NCBI GenBank assembly: GCA_020161835.1
Contig: JAIUNL010000002.1
Coordinates: 248,001-312,000, forward strand
Direction of reading: 5' to 3'
From: Bacteroidota bacterium
Lineage (GTDB): Bacteria > Bacteroidota > JABWAT01
DNA length: 64,000 nt
Shown here: positions 9,438-17,869 of the stretch, one piece after another
How positions within the stretch are numbered: the first letter of the stretch is position 1
Layout of the letters: every line of letters begins with the position of its first letter
Program-made: the position numbers and the translations under genes
The notes under the pieces: model-generated
Told to the model about the DNA's origin: nothing
What the model saw: only the letters and a program-made list of their open reading frames with translations
Databases searched by the model: none

Positions 9438-9783
9438 ACCTAATCTTAATTTAGTTTTTCAAAGGAGGTTCTTGCCTCCTTTTTTTATTTTCCAAAACTG
9501 AACAAACCAACAGCAAGCGACAGGTTATCCGATTCAAACAGAAAAGTGATGTCATCCCGCAATTAGCCTGCCCCGACCACTGTCGGGGATCCGGCTAACA
9601 AAGTTCTGCGAAGCTCATCCATACCTTTAATACTGGATGTTGAATCATCTAAAGTGTTTCCAAGTTTCACCGGATCCGCGGTTAGTAAACGAACCTTGGA
9701 CGGGATCATCGTTTCGCTCGACTTCTACATTCTAACTTCTATCTTTTATCTTCTTCCCAAAATTATCCGAATTGAGAATTCAA
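9438..9783. other. Intergenic region with dispersed repeat
   Basis: After the terminator this spacer contains a CCCCGACCACTGTCGGGG hairpin at about 9572-9589. It also contains an 80-base block (9661-9740) that recurs almost unchanged at 45291-45370. The block carries the core CGGGATCATCGTTTCGCTCG. No gene is visible. The end of the block and the T/C-rich stretch after it lead into the DsbA-family gene. Confidence 0.6.
9461..9487 (+). terminator. Rho-independent terminator of the PorV/PorQ gene
   Basis: AAAGGAGG and CCTCCTTT form a stem with loop TTCTTG, followed by a run of T residues, 24 bases after the stop codon. Confidence 0.85.
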
Positions 9784-10473
9784 ATGCCTGAAAATATTTC
9801 CCCAAAAATGCTGATTGAAATCTGGAGTGACATCGTTTGTCCATTTTGCTACATCGGTAAACGTCGCCTTGAAAATGCGCTCGAGCTCTTTTCCCATCAG
9901 GACCGGATTGAAATAAACTGGAAAAGTTATCAGCTTTCGCCGGATTTAAAAACAAATCCGGAACAATCAATCAACCAGTTCCTTGCAGAACATAAACAAA
10001 TACCGGTTGAAGAAGCTGAGAAAATGAATGATTATGTTACTGAAATGGCTTCAGAAGTAGGATTAACATACCATTTCGAAAAAGCAGTTGTGGCAAACTC
10101 TTTCAATGCGCATCGGCTTATTCATTTGTCCAAAGAAATTGGAAAACAGCATGAAGCTGAAGAATTACTTTTCAGAAGTTACTTTACAGATGGGAAAAAC
10201 ATTGATGATACCCAAACACTTGTACAATTGGGCGTTGAACTTGGACTTGAAGCAGAAAGGGTGATATCGGTTCTGAATGGAACTGACTTTGCAGATGAAG
10301 TAAGAAAAGATGTTTATGATGCTTTTCAGGTTGGAGTTAAAGGTGTTCCATTTTTTGTCTTTGACAGGAAATACGGAATATCCGGTGCCCAGCCCGCTTC
10401 ACTTTTTACCCAGGTTCTCGAAAAATCCTTTTCAGAATGGAATCAAAATCCATTAAACCAAAAGACCGTCTGA
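9784..10473 (+). CDS. DsbA-family thiol oxidoreductase (FrnE-like)
   Basis: This protein of about 229 residues has a thioredoxin fold. The redox motif CPFC sits at the start of the domain in IEIWSDIVCPFCYIGKRRLE, and the cis-Pro region is GVKGVPFFVFDRKYGISGAQP, exactly as in the FrnE/DsbA-like polyketide-type oxidoreductases. There is no signal peptide, so it is cytoplasmic, unlike true DsbA. The ATG at 9784 is preferred; an upstream TTG at 9772 and an ATG at 9808 are alternatives. Its stop codon lies inside the terminator hairpin. Confidence 0.88.
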   Translation: MPENISPKMLIEIWSDIVCPFCYIGKRRLENALELFSHQDRIEINWKSYQLSPDLKTNPEQSINQFLAEHKQIPVEEAEKMNDYVTEMASEVGLTYHFEKAVVANSFNAHRLIHLSKEIGKQHEAEELLFRSYFTDGKNIDDTQTLVQLGVELGLEAERVISVLNGTDFADEVRKDVYDAFQVGVKGVPFFVFDRKYGISGAQPASLFTQVLEKSFSEWNQNPLNQKTV

Positions 10474-10490
10474 AGACGGTCTTTTGGTTT
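10455..10490 (+). terminator. Bidirectional terminator overlapping the DsbA-family stop codon
   Basis: AAACCAAAAGACCGTC and its perfect complement form a 16-bp stem with loop TGAA. The A- and T-rich ends let it work for both the rightward DsbA-like gene and the leftward cyclase gene that ends at 10497. The TGA stop codon forms the loop. Confidence 0.85.
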
Positions 10491-10496
10491 AAAAAC

Positions 10497-13079
10497 TTAT
10501 TTGTGTTTCATGATATAAACACCCGTCCAGTCGGCTCCCGGCGGATTTTCAATAAAATCATGGCAACGTTTGATGTAGGTTTTTGACGGACCATCGTTTG
10601 GTTCAATATCCAGAACCTGTTCAAACACATTAATTGCCTGATCAAATTGCTGGGCATAATACAACTTCAATCCTTCGTTATAGATGTGAACCACTTTTTC
10701 CATGTGGGTTAAATCTTCACCAATCATCCGGTCTGCAATCAATTCAAAAACGGTTACCGGCTTAGTTTTTCCCTTTACCTGCAGCAAATCAAGCTGACGG
10801 CAAAGAAACTCATCTTTTACTTTTTCATGGGTGAATTCAGAAATCATCACCAGCGTATCAAATTCCTTGTTGGCAGGCTCAAGACGGGCAGCAAGGTTAA
10901 CCGAGTCACCCATTACAGTGTAATTAAACCGGCTTGAAGATCCCATATTCCCTGCAACCACCTGCCCGGTGTTAACACCAAAGCGGGCAATCAATCTCGG
11001 GAATCCACGATCAACCCAGGATTGAGCCATAATTTTCAATTTCGCCTGTTGGGCCATTACCGCACGGCAACATAAAATTGCATGTTTTTCCTGAGGAATT
11101 GGTGCACCCCAAAATGCCATGATGGCATCACCAATATACTTATCGAGAGTTCCGCCAGCCTGCATAATGATATCCGTCATGGATCCGAGATATTCATTCA
11201 GCAAAACAACGAGTTCTTCAGGAGTCAGCATTTCAGATATTGTGGTGAACCCTGAAAGATCTGAGAACATGATGGTTAGTTCTACTTTTTCACCACCCAA
11301 CCTGACTGAATCAGGATTCTCAAGCATTTTATCAACCACTTCTTTATTCACATAGTGGCTGAAAATCCCTTTGATCACTTTTTTCTGCTTGCTTTCTGTA
11401 AGGTATTGGTACGCAATGGAACTGATGTATCCGAGAAAAACTGCAGACATCAGAGGAACAACTTTTACCATAATCAGGTGTTCATTAAACAGATACTGGG
11501 CAAGTCCGAGAATCAGCCATGAAACCAGAGCTACAAAAAGAATATTCCCGAATTCCAAAGTGGTTTCAGGTTCGAATTTAACCCGGTGCATCAGCCAGGC
11601 TATAATCGCCGACAGAATTGCCGCAGTCAGATAAGGGAGAGAAAAATTCACAAGAGGTATCAGATCAAATTGACCCGACCATGGCGGAAACAATAACATG
11701 GAGTCATAACCCAGAATAAGCACAATAATGATATATGCTGCCAGGTAAATGATTGAATAAACAAATGCAAAATTGATAAGGAAAAACAAGGCTGAAATGC
11801 GTGTTTTAATGTGCTTAATTGAGGATGTTATAACAAAAATGCCAAACGAGGCAACGAATAAAATCAGGAATAAAATCCAGAGAGGAAGAGGCGCAATATT
11901 GTTTCCATCAATTAAATTCTGAACGGCCGTGGCGTGGATTTCAACACCGTAAGTTAAATTGGTTTGCTTTGAATCCCCTTTTCTGAAAGGAATTGCAAGC
12001 ATATCTTTATCTTCAGGATTCGCAGAACCAACAAGAACTACTTTATCCTCAAACGTACCGTCATACCTCAGAGAAAGTGACTTCAGGTTTTCAACATCTT
12101 CATCAGTTGCACCTTCATATAAAACGGCTAATCTCTGAATTTTTTCATTGTCAAAATTATCTTCAGCCCATTGGGTATAAAGAGTTTCATCTTTTGCAAC
12201 AGAATCGGGTGTAATTCCCAAATCTTCAGCAAGTTGTTTCAGATTGGCAAGTTCAGGGTTTGTGACCAACGTACTGTCATCGAGTACCTTATCAAGTCCG
12301 ATATAGGTAAAGGTTTGGGCCGGACCATAATAATTCAATAAAACAGTGTATCCATCCCAATTGGCAGCGTGATAATTTCCGATTTCAATTTTTTCTTCAG
12401 TTTTCTTGATGATCAGCGGGTTGCCCTGACGGCCTGCAGCCTTATTATCAAGATACTGAACGATTTCAAATGCAAATGTTGGGAAAACCTGTCCGTTTGT
12501 AGCCGTGTGAGTAATGGCATACCTTCTGATGTTTTCATCACGATCTGAAGGTACATAAATCAGCCCCAGCTTTACTCCCACATTAATGTTGTAGAAAATA
12601 TTTCTGAGGTTAAGAGAGTCAGTACTTTTAACCTGGTAACGATCGCCGGAAACACTTTCAGTTTCGGTTCTGCCAGCCAGAATCACATTATCGTATTTCG
12701 TAAGAACGGCCTGCAGCAGAGAATCAGATTCCTGATTTTTATAATCAACACCATCAAACAGAATATCTATTCCTACCGCCGAAGCGCCAGCTTTATTCAT
12801 GTTTTCAATAAACCGTGCGTAATAACTTCTTGGGAACGGATAACTAGCCGGTAAATTATCGATGGCACCGTCATCAATACCAATAATGACAACTTTTGAT
12901 TTTTCACCAAAATTGGTCACTGCTCCACGTTTTTCGAAACGCTGATCAATTGATTTCGTTTCAATATTTTCAAAAAGGGTTGTAAACGTAACCAGGTAAG
13001 AAAGTAAAACAACACCGATACTGATTATCAGTGCCGTGAAGTAGATATTTTTGAAGATATTGAATTTAGCTTTTGCCAT
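10497..13079 (-). CDS. CHASE2-domain adenylate cyclase with TPR tail
   Basis: This 860-residue membrane protein is predicted to make cAMP in response to an extracytoplasmic signal. A first membrane helix (about 13-35) is followed by a CHASE2 sensor domain to about residue 395 (VVIIGIDDGAIDNLPASYPFPR, GASAVGIDILFDG). A block of further hydrophobic segments follows, to about 575, then a class III cyclase domain. Metal-binding aspartates lie in IMFSDLSGF and KYIGDAIMAFWGAP. The Lys and Asp of LDKYIGD and YTVMGDSVNLAARLE indicate ATP rather than GTP. The end (about 790-860) looks like a TPR pair. A GGAG site precedes the ATG. A hairpin terminator separates it from the FecR and barrel genes upstream. 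Confidence 0.93.
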   Translation of the reverse strand: MAKAKFNIFKNIYFTALIISIGVVLLSYLVTFTTLFENIETKSIDQRFEKRGAVTNFGEKSKVVIIGIDDGAIDNLPASYPFPRSYYARFIENMNKAGASAVGIDILFDGVDYKNQESDSLLQAVLTKYDNVILAGRTETESVSGDRYQVKSTDSLNLRNIFYNINVGVKLGLIYVPSDRDENIRRYAITHTATNGQVFPTFAFEIVQYLDNKAAGRQGNPLIIKKTEEKIEIGNYHAANWDGYTVLLNYYGPAQTFTYIGLDKVLDDSTLVTNPELANLKQLAEDLGITPDSVAKDETLYTQWAEDNFDNEKIQRLAVLYEGATDEDVENLKSLSLRYDGTFEDKVVLVGSANPEDKDMLAIPFRKGDSKQTNLTYGVEIHATAVQNLIDGNNIAPLPLWILFLILFVASFGIFVITSSIKHIKTRISALFFLINFAFVYSIIYLAAYIIIVLILGYDSMLLFPPWSGQFDLIPLVNFSLPYLTAAILSAIIAWLMHRVKFEPETTLEFGNILFVALVSWLILGLAQYLFNEHLIMVKVVPLMSAVFLGYISSIAYQYLTESKQKKVIKGIFSHYVNKEVVDKMLENPDSVRLGGEKVELTIMFSDLSGFTTISEMLTPEELVVLLNEYLGSMTDIIMQAGGTLDKYIGDAIMAFWGAPIPQEKHAILCCRAVMAQQAKLKIMAQSWVDRGFPRLIARFGVNTGQVVAGNMGSSSRFNYTVMGDSVNLAARLEPANKEFDTLVMISEFTHEKVKDEFLCRQLDLLQVKGKTKPVTVFELIADRMIGEDLTHMEKVVHIYNEGLKLYYAQQFDQAINVFEQVLDIEPNDGPSKTYIKRCHDFIENPPGADWTGVYIMKHK

Positions 13080-13119
13080 TTGAAACTCCGTTTATACTGG
13101 TAACCATAAAGGTACAAAC

Positions 13120-13148
13120 AAAAACGGACTCATATCGAGTCCGTTTTT
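13120..13148 (-). terminator. Hairpin terminator between the beta-barrel and cyclase genes
   Basis: AAAAACGGACTC and GAGTCCGTTTTT form a 12-bp stem with a 5-base loop and a T-run on the minus strand. It lies 20 bases after the beta-barrel stop codon. The cyclase is therefore transcribed by read-through or from its own promoter; a TACCTTTA box lies at 13107-13114, without a clear TTG partner. Confidence 0.75.
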
Positions 13149-13167
13149 ATTAAAGCTTAGCAGAAAA

Positions 13168-15666
13168 TTAAAAGACGTATTGCAATCTGAGCGTGAACAT
13201 GAGATCAGAGTCCTGACCCTCATTAAGAATGAAATTCACATCTGAGGTGGTAAAGAAATTACTGTAGAAATAATATTGGGCATTTCCACCAAAAATGTAC
13301 TGATTCAAATCACTAATTGTTGCATTAGCTCTGGCTTGAGCCCTTAGTTTATTATCAAAGAAACTTTTACCTAAACTACCCTCAATAATATTAAACGAAA
13401 CCTCAGTTTCTTTATCAGCGCCATAACCAGAAACGCCTTGAGTAGGTCCAACAATTGTAACTTCCCTATATGTAGAAGCAGAATTATTGTAGGATAAATT
13501 AGCTGAAAGATCATCCCCGAGAGTAGTGCCATAGGATAGAACTACCGATCTTATTGATTGATCTGTACTTGCCAACGCATTTTGACTCAAGTAAATGTTT
13601 TCATCCCGAAGGTCTTTTTTATCAGTCATTGAAAATGCTAACCCAACTGTATGATACCCTTTTAACCAACTAAACCCATAATTGGTACTAATCTGAAATG
13701 TATTTGAGGCATTATTTTGGGATGCATTTTCGGTCTCAGGGATTTCATTTAAACTTGTCAACCTAATATAATCAAATGACAATGAAGGAATGTTTGCACC
13801 CGGGAAGATAGCAACACCAGTTCGAATATTATTTCTGGTGGTTGTTCCATCAAATGTCTTTTTCTGACCGTTTACATCTAGTTCGAGATCTTTATTACCA
13901 TCAGTATTATCAAACATCAGGTCATAACCTGCAGTGAAAAATAATTTATTCTGGAAAAGTCTCAACCGATCATTAATTCGAAATCCTTGAATATCATTTT
14001 GGAAAAACGGCAAACCTTCAGATTTGTAAGTTGACCCGTTCCTTAAATATTCAGCTTTGAAATAATTATTCCAATAATTCAATTTCAACCCACCCATAAA
14101 TGCCATGTAATTCAGTATTTGATTGGGTTTTGATGGTGCACCAATACCGGCAGAAATTGGCAGAATCGAATTGATAAGATCGTATGAGGAACCCAGTGAG
14201 CTTTTGGCTTCTTTCTCAACTGTCTCATTCTTTGCCAGAATATCTGAATTGTTTACTGAAAATGCTGCATCTCCATATAACTCAAATCTGCCATTGTCGT
14301 ATCTCAATTGCATATCAGTAGACAAAACCAAATTGGCGATTGGAGCATCGCCGTATTTGTTTGTGGTTGTATCATCAATTGCTCTCAAGAAACCTAGCCC
14401 CCAATTAAATCCTTGCTTTTTTGAACCGAAGCTCAATTTTGCCGATAAAAGATCACGGTCATATGAGCCATTGGAAGACAATTTGCGCAGTGTCGTGGTA
14501 GCATCATTTTTTGTTATAACAATATATCCCTCACTGATTTTGGTTTCCACTGCAAGAGAATCCATTGTGGCAATTACGATTGGCATTCCATCAAATTTTG
14601 CATCAGTTGCACGCCTTAGGGTACCATACGCAACATCAAGATTGATATAATCAGTTTTGAGGTTAGCCTCGATACCACGCACCCGGCTTCCGTTCATCAT
14701 CAGTCTGCTAAACGCTGGGTAAGCATCACCCACAGTAAGATCAAGATATTCAGTACCAAGCTTTAAAGTATATCTGTCTGCTGTTTGCTTATCTTTACTT
14801 TCTTCAGATGTTTTGTATAAATTCACATTGTATGTCATCCAATGGATATTACCAGATGCAGAAGCATTCGCTCTGTTAACACCTTTCGTACGGAAGGATG
14901 TTTTTTCATACCTATATTCATCCCAGACATTTCCAGAAAGGGAATAGTTTTGTTCAGCTTCTTCTTCAGCTTTTGCCTCATCTTTAGACACAACACTTAC
15001 AGTCCAATTTAGTGGGCCAACTGTAGTACCATCTAACAATTTCGCTTCAAAACTCAAGGATTGCTTTCCCTTTGGAGGTGAAGCTGGCAGAAAATTTAAA
15101 CCATCAGCAGTGACAGAAGATTCTTTTGTAACGTCCTGCCCATTAATACTCAATTTAACAGAGTTCACATCGATCTGATCAGAAATGGTGTAATAGGAAA
15201 TCATAATCATGAAATCGTCAGGTGCCGATTTTGAACCATCTTCCCCCATCATCACGGTTATTGCATCTGTAAGACCTTTGGGGGAGATATTAAGGAATGC
15301 TGGATTTTGGCGATAGTTTTCGGATGGATAAGTTGCCTCATTTCCATCTTGGAGACTAGCAACGATATAATATTCAATCCTTGGTGGAACAGCGTAATCT
15401 CCGGTTATCAAATATTTCCAAATTCCCTTTTCAAAGCGCATTTCAGTTTCTAAATACTCATCATTTGGAAGACGATAACCGATAATTACCTTCCCAAAGG
15501 TAATAGTAGGGTTTGAAGGAGCAACAGTAATAGAAAAGTCTTTACCTTCACGTGGTTGAGAATCTGTACCGACAGTTAGGGTTCCGGTATTTTGTGCAAA
15601 GGAAAAGGAGGAAAGCAGGAGCAGAGAAAGGAGCAAGGAGGTGCGAATCAATTTAACAATCTTCAT
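13168..15666 (-). CDS. Exported protein with Ig-like N-terminus and predicted beta-barrel
   Basis: No known family is recognised with certainty. This 832-residue protein has a signal peptide (MKIVKLIRTSLLLSLLLLSSFSFAQ). Two Ig-like beta domains follow to about residue 230 (SPKGLTDAITVMMGEDG, VNSVKLSINGQDVT), then an acidic linker (KDEAKAEEEAEQNYS). The remaining 590 residues or so are alternating-hydrophobic strands ending in LMFTLRLQYVF. The C-terminal Phe and strand pattern indicate an outer-membrane barrel. The segment LTVGDAYPAFSRLMMNGSR recalls usher or SprA-like barrels, but the resemblance is weak. It follows the FecR gene and probably shares its transcript. Confidence 0.7.
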   Translation of the reverse strand: MKIVKLIRTSLLLSLLLLSSFSFAQNTGTLTVGTDSQPREGKDFSITVAPSNPTITFGKVIIGYRLPNDEYLETEMRFEKGIWKYLITGDYAVPPRIEYYIVASLQDGNEATYPSENYRQNPAFLNISPKGLTDAITVMMGEDGSKSAPDDFMIMISYYTISDQIDVNSVKLSINGQDVTKESSVTADGLNFLPASPPKGKQSLSFEAKLLDGTTVGPLNWTVSVVSKDEAKAEEEAEQNYSLSGNVWDEYRYEKTSFRTKGVNRANASASGNIHWMTYNVNLYKTSEESKDKQTADRYTLKLGTEYLDLTVGDAYPAFSRLMMNGSRVRGIEANLKTDYINLDVAYGTLRRATDAKFDGMPIVIATMDSLAVETKISEGYIVITKNDATTTLRKLSSNGSYDRDLLSAKLSFGSKKQGFNWGLGFLRAIDDTTTNKYGDAPIANLVLSTDMQLRYDNGRFELYGDAAFSVNNSDILAKNETVEKEAKSSLGSSYDLINSILPISAGIGAPSKPNQILNYMAFMGGLKLNYWNNYFKAEYLRNGSTYKSEGLPFFQNDIQGFRINDRLRLFQNKLFFTAGYDLMFDNTDGNKDLELDVNGQKKTFDGTTTRNNIRTGVAIFPGANIPSLSFDYIRLTSLNEIPETENASQNNASNTFQISTNYGFSWLKGYHTVGLAFSMTDKKDLRDENIYLSQNALASTDQSIRSVVLSYGTTLGDDLSANLSYNNSASTYREVTIVGPTQGVSGYGADKETEVSFNIIEGSLGKSFFDNKLRAQARANATISDLNQYIFGGNAQYYFYSNFFTTSDVNFILNEGQDSDLMFTLRLQYVF

Positions 15667-15757
15667 AAAGTCATCCCTCGTTCTTTTATAAAAAAAAATG
15701 AACCAGGACGAATTTTCGCCCTGGTTTGTATCAAAATCAACTTAATTCAGTTCAATC

Positions 15758-16456
15758 TTATTCTGAATATTCAACTTCCAGTGTTTTGGTAGTTCCATCA
15801 GGCATCTGAACTTCAATGGTCATTTTTTTCTTTGTACCAGGACCATCGGTATTCATTCCGTTTAGCTGATTGGTGTCATCAGATGACTGATTGCGTGACT
15901 GAAGATTTCCTGTCTTTTTGTCAAGTTCACCAGTCTGGCCTGAACCAACTTTAACTTTTTCGCCATTGGCTTTATTTTCAAGTTCAGCTTCGCCATCATT
16001 GATCAGCAGTTTATCTGCATCATCATTGGTTGAATATCCGCCATCTGTACCGCGGATAGAAGCCACCGATGTTGGTGAACTGAAGCTGAAATTTTCTTCT
16101 TTACGTTTTCTGACGTCAAAGCCAATCTGACCTACATCAATCTGTACATTTTTATTGATTTTGGTTCCAGAACGGTCGCTGTAAACAACCAGTTCGCTGT
16201 TTGGACGAACACGAAGAATGGATCCATCAAGGAACTTCACTACTGCAGATGCTTTTTCACCTGTTTTGATGTTATCGCCATTTGTGAGTTTGTCTGCCCG
16301 TTTGGCATCCTTCCAGGTTCCTTTTTCGGGTTTAACTTTTACTTCGTTATAAACACGGGTTATCACGGCTACATCTTCTGCGGCAAACATAAAGAATCCG
16401 CTTGTTACAAATGCGACTGCGAGTCCGCCAATGATCAGTATTCCAGTTTTTTTCAT
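15758..16456 (-). CDS. FecR-domain protein, membrane-anchored or exported
   Basis: This 232-residue protein starts with an N-terminal signal or anchor (MKKTGILIIGGLAVAFVTSGFFMFA). A FecR domain spans about residues 40-150: NGDNIKTGEKASAVVKFLDGSILRVRPNSELVVYSD, then VDVGQIGFDVRK and SPTSVASIRGTDGGYS. Such domains occur in FecR anti-sigma regulators but also in stand-alone periplasmic proteins that sit next to CHASE2 cyclases. There is no partner sigma factor here, so the second type fits better. The C-terminal part is hydrophilic (QSRNQSSDDTNQLNG). GGAG precedes the ATG. It is second in the cassette. Confidence 0.85.
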   Translation of the reverse strand: MKKTGILIIGGLAVAFVTSGFFMFAAEDVAVITRVYNEVKVKPEKGTWKDAKRADKLTNGDNIKTGEKASAVVKFLDGSILRVRPNSELVVYSDRSGTKINKNVQIDVGQIGFDVRKRKEENFSFSSPTSVASIRGTDGGYSTNDDADKLLINDGEAELENKANGEKVKVGSGQTGELDKKTGNLQSRNQSSDDTNQLNGMNTDGPGTKKKMTIEVQMPDGTTKTLEVEYSE

Positions 16457-16473
16457 ATTGCTGACTCCACTTC

Positions 16474-17586
16474 TTATTTTACATCAAATGATTCAAGGTT
16501 GGCATCGCCTGTTTGCAATTTTTGCAAAATGATAGCCAGTTCCTGGAAGGTGACCGATTTTCCGTCGATCATGATAGTACCCTTGACTTTTCCACTCTTG
16601 ATTTGCTCAAAAATCGCAGCGTAATCATCACCAAAAATGGCTTTTAATTGATTGATGATGTTATTTCCTGCAACTTCTGAAGCGGATTTTGCTTGTGGGA
16701 TTGTAAACCAAAAAGGTGTTGCCCAGTTTTCTTCAGGCTTTGAAGAACCCAAAGAATTCACTCGTGAAGAAACCAGTACGGCGTAAACCTTACCTGCCTG
16801 CAGATCTGAATTTGGATATCTTACAAATTTGTTTTTTGTGATGTCAGAGGCCTGTGGTGTTTTGGAAAGTAAATCGCCCATTGTTTTATCAACTGTTGGG
16901 TCAACAACAACAATTCTCCATTCAAATTCAGGAGCATCACCACTCCAGGAAATGGCAGGTTTTGCATCAAATATTTCACCGGGTTCTTCATCAAGAAAGG
17001 TAGTGCCAGGGCCAATCAGAGAAACATAACCAGAAGGATTACTTAAAATCATCTCGTCAGATTGAGTATTTCCCAACACAGTAAAGAGGAATTTATATTC
17101 TCCAGCAGGAATTGGTGCCTGCGGGTTAATGTCAGTAATATCCTTTGATCCACCTAGAAGGGCGGAAACGACATCATCCATATTGATATCACCACCCTTA
17201 ACTTTAAATCCGAAAACGCCATCAGATTTCATAGCATTAACATTAGTGAGCACGATTGGAAATCCCTTTTTAACTGTAACCGGTTTGTTGTTAAACAAGG
17301 TAAGTCCAAGTGATTTAGTGTTGTATTGAACTTCAAATAAAATTTCACCAACCGGGATTGTATAGTCTTCGCCTGAATTTTCAAGGGTCATTCTCAACAT
17401 CATTCTTGAGGTTCCACCCGTTGATCTGGGATCAAACTTCATCAGATCACTAAAACGGATTTTATCCATTGCAGGTGATGTGACCACAATACTGTGCGTT
17501 ATTCCCTGTTGTGCCAGGGCAAAATTGGCAATCATCAGAAAGGGAAGGGCAACTCCCAGTCTCCTGATTAGTAATTTAGAAATCAT
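16474..17586 (-). CDS. Exported protein of unknown function, first gene of the FecR/CHASE2 cassette
   Basis: The family is not recognised. This 370-residue protein has a signal peptide (MISKLLIRRLGVALPFLMIANFALAQ). The mature part is beta-rich. Residues 190-290 (PAISWSGDAPEFEWRIVVVDP, LQAGKVYAVLVSSRV, WATPFWFTIPQ) look like an Ig/Fn3-type domain of the kind that binds cell-envelope partners. The C-terminal 70 residues are more helical (NNIINQLKAIFGDDYAAIFEQI). It has a very strong AAGGAG site and an 18-base gap to fecR, so it leads the operon. Its place next to FecR and CHASE2 genes suggests an envelope-sensing role (inference). Confidence 0.7.
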   Translation of the reverse strand: MISKLLIRRLGVALPFLMIANFALAQQGITHSIVVTSPAMDKIRFSDLMKFDPRSTGGTSRMMLRMTLENSGEDYTIPVGEILFEVQYNTKSLGLTLFNNKPVTVKKGFPIVLTNVNAMKSDGVFGFKVKGGDINMDDVVSALLGGSKDITDINPQAPIPAGEYKFLFTVLGNTQSDEMILSNPSGYVSLIGPGTTFLDEEPGEIFDAKPAISWSGDAPEFEWRIVVVDPTVDKTMGDLLSKTPQASDITKNKFVRYPNSDLQAGKVYAVLVSSRVNSLGSSKPEENWATPFWFTIPQAKSASEVAGNNIINQLKAIFGDDYAAIFEQIKSGKVKGTIMIDGKSVTFQELAIILQKLQTGDANLESFDVK

Positions 17587-17617
17587 GTGTTACTCCTTCG
17601 TTAAATTGATTCTGATG

Positions 17618-17702
17618 CAAACTTACCTATATAATGGCTGAGCCATCATGATGAGAGTCACAAACCCTTAAAAAACAAGCTGTTTTTGTGACCCGTGTCA
17701 TT
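17618..17702 (-). promoter_or_regulatory. Candidate promoter and CRP-like operator of the FecR cassette
   Basis: On the minus strand a -7 type box TAAGTTTG lies at 17618-17625, without a good TTG box. A 13-base palindrome ATGGCTGAGCCAT sits at 17635-17647. Upstream, TGTGA-N6-TCATT (17687-17702, read on the plus strand) matches 8 of 10 core positions of the CRP consensus TGTGA-N6-TCACA. Its centre is about 83 bases upstream of the expected transcript start. This is inferred from sequence only. Confidence 0.35.
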
Positions 17703-17812
17703 TTTATATGATTAGGGTGAATAAAAAGCTATCTGAACTGAAATATCTAATCTAAAATTAAGATTAGCAATACCTGAAAGGATTTTTTTGACATATTTGT
17801 GTTATTTAAAGC

Positions 17813-17842
17813 AAAAAAGCCACAAAATATTGTGGCTTTTTT
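17813..17842 (-). terminator. Terminator of the first sodium-pump decarboxylase operon
   Basis: AAAAAAGCCACAA and TTGTGGCTTTTTT pair perfectly with loop AATA, 27 bases after the OadB-like stop codon. The T-run on both strands makes it potentially bidirectional. Confidence 0.85.
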
Positions 17843-17869
17843 GAATTGGAACATCATATTCACCAAATC

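Noticed and set aside
15758-16456. FecR protein as an anti-sigma regulator of iron uptake
   Set aside because: No sigma factor or TonB-dependent receptor gene is adjacent. The neighbours are a cyclase and a barrel instead.
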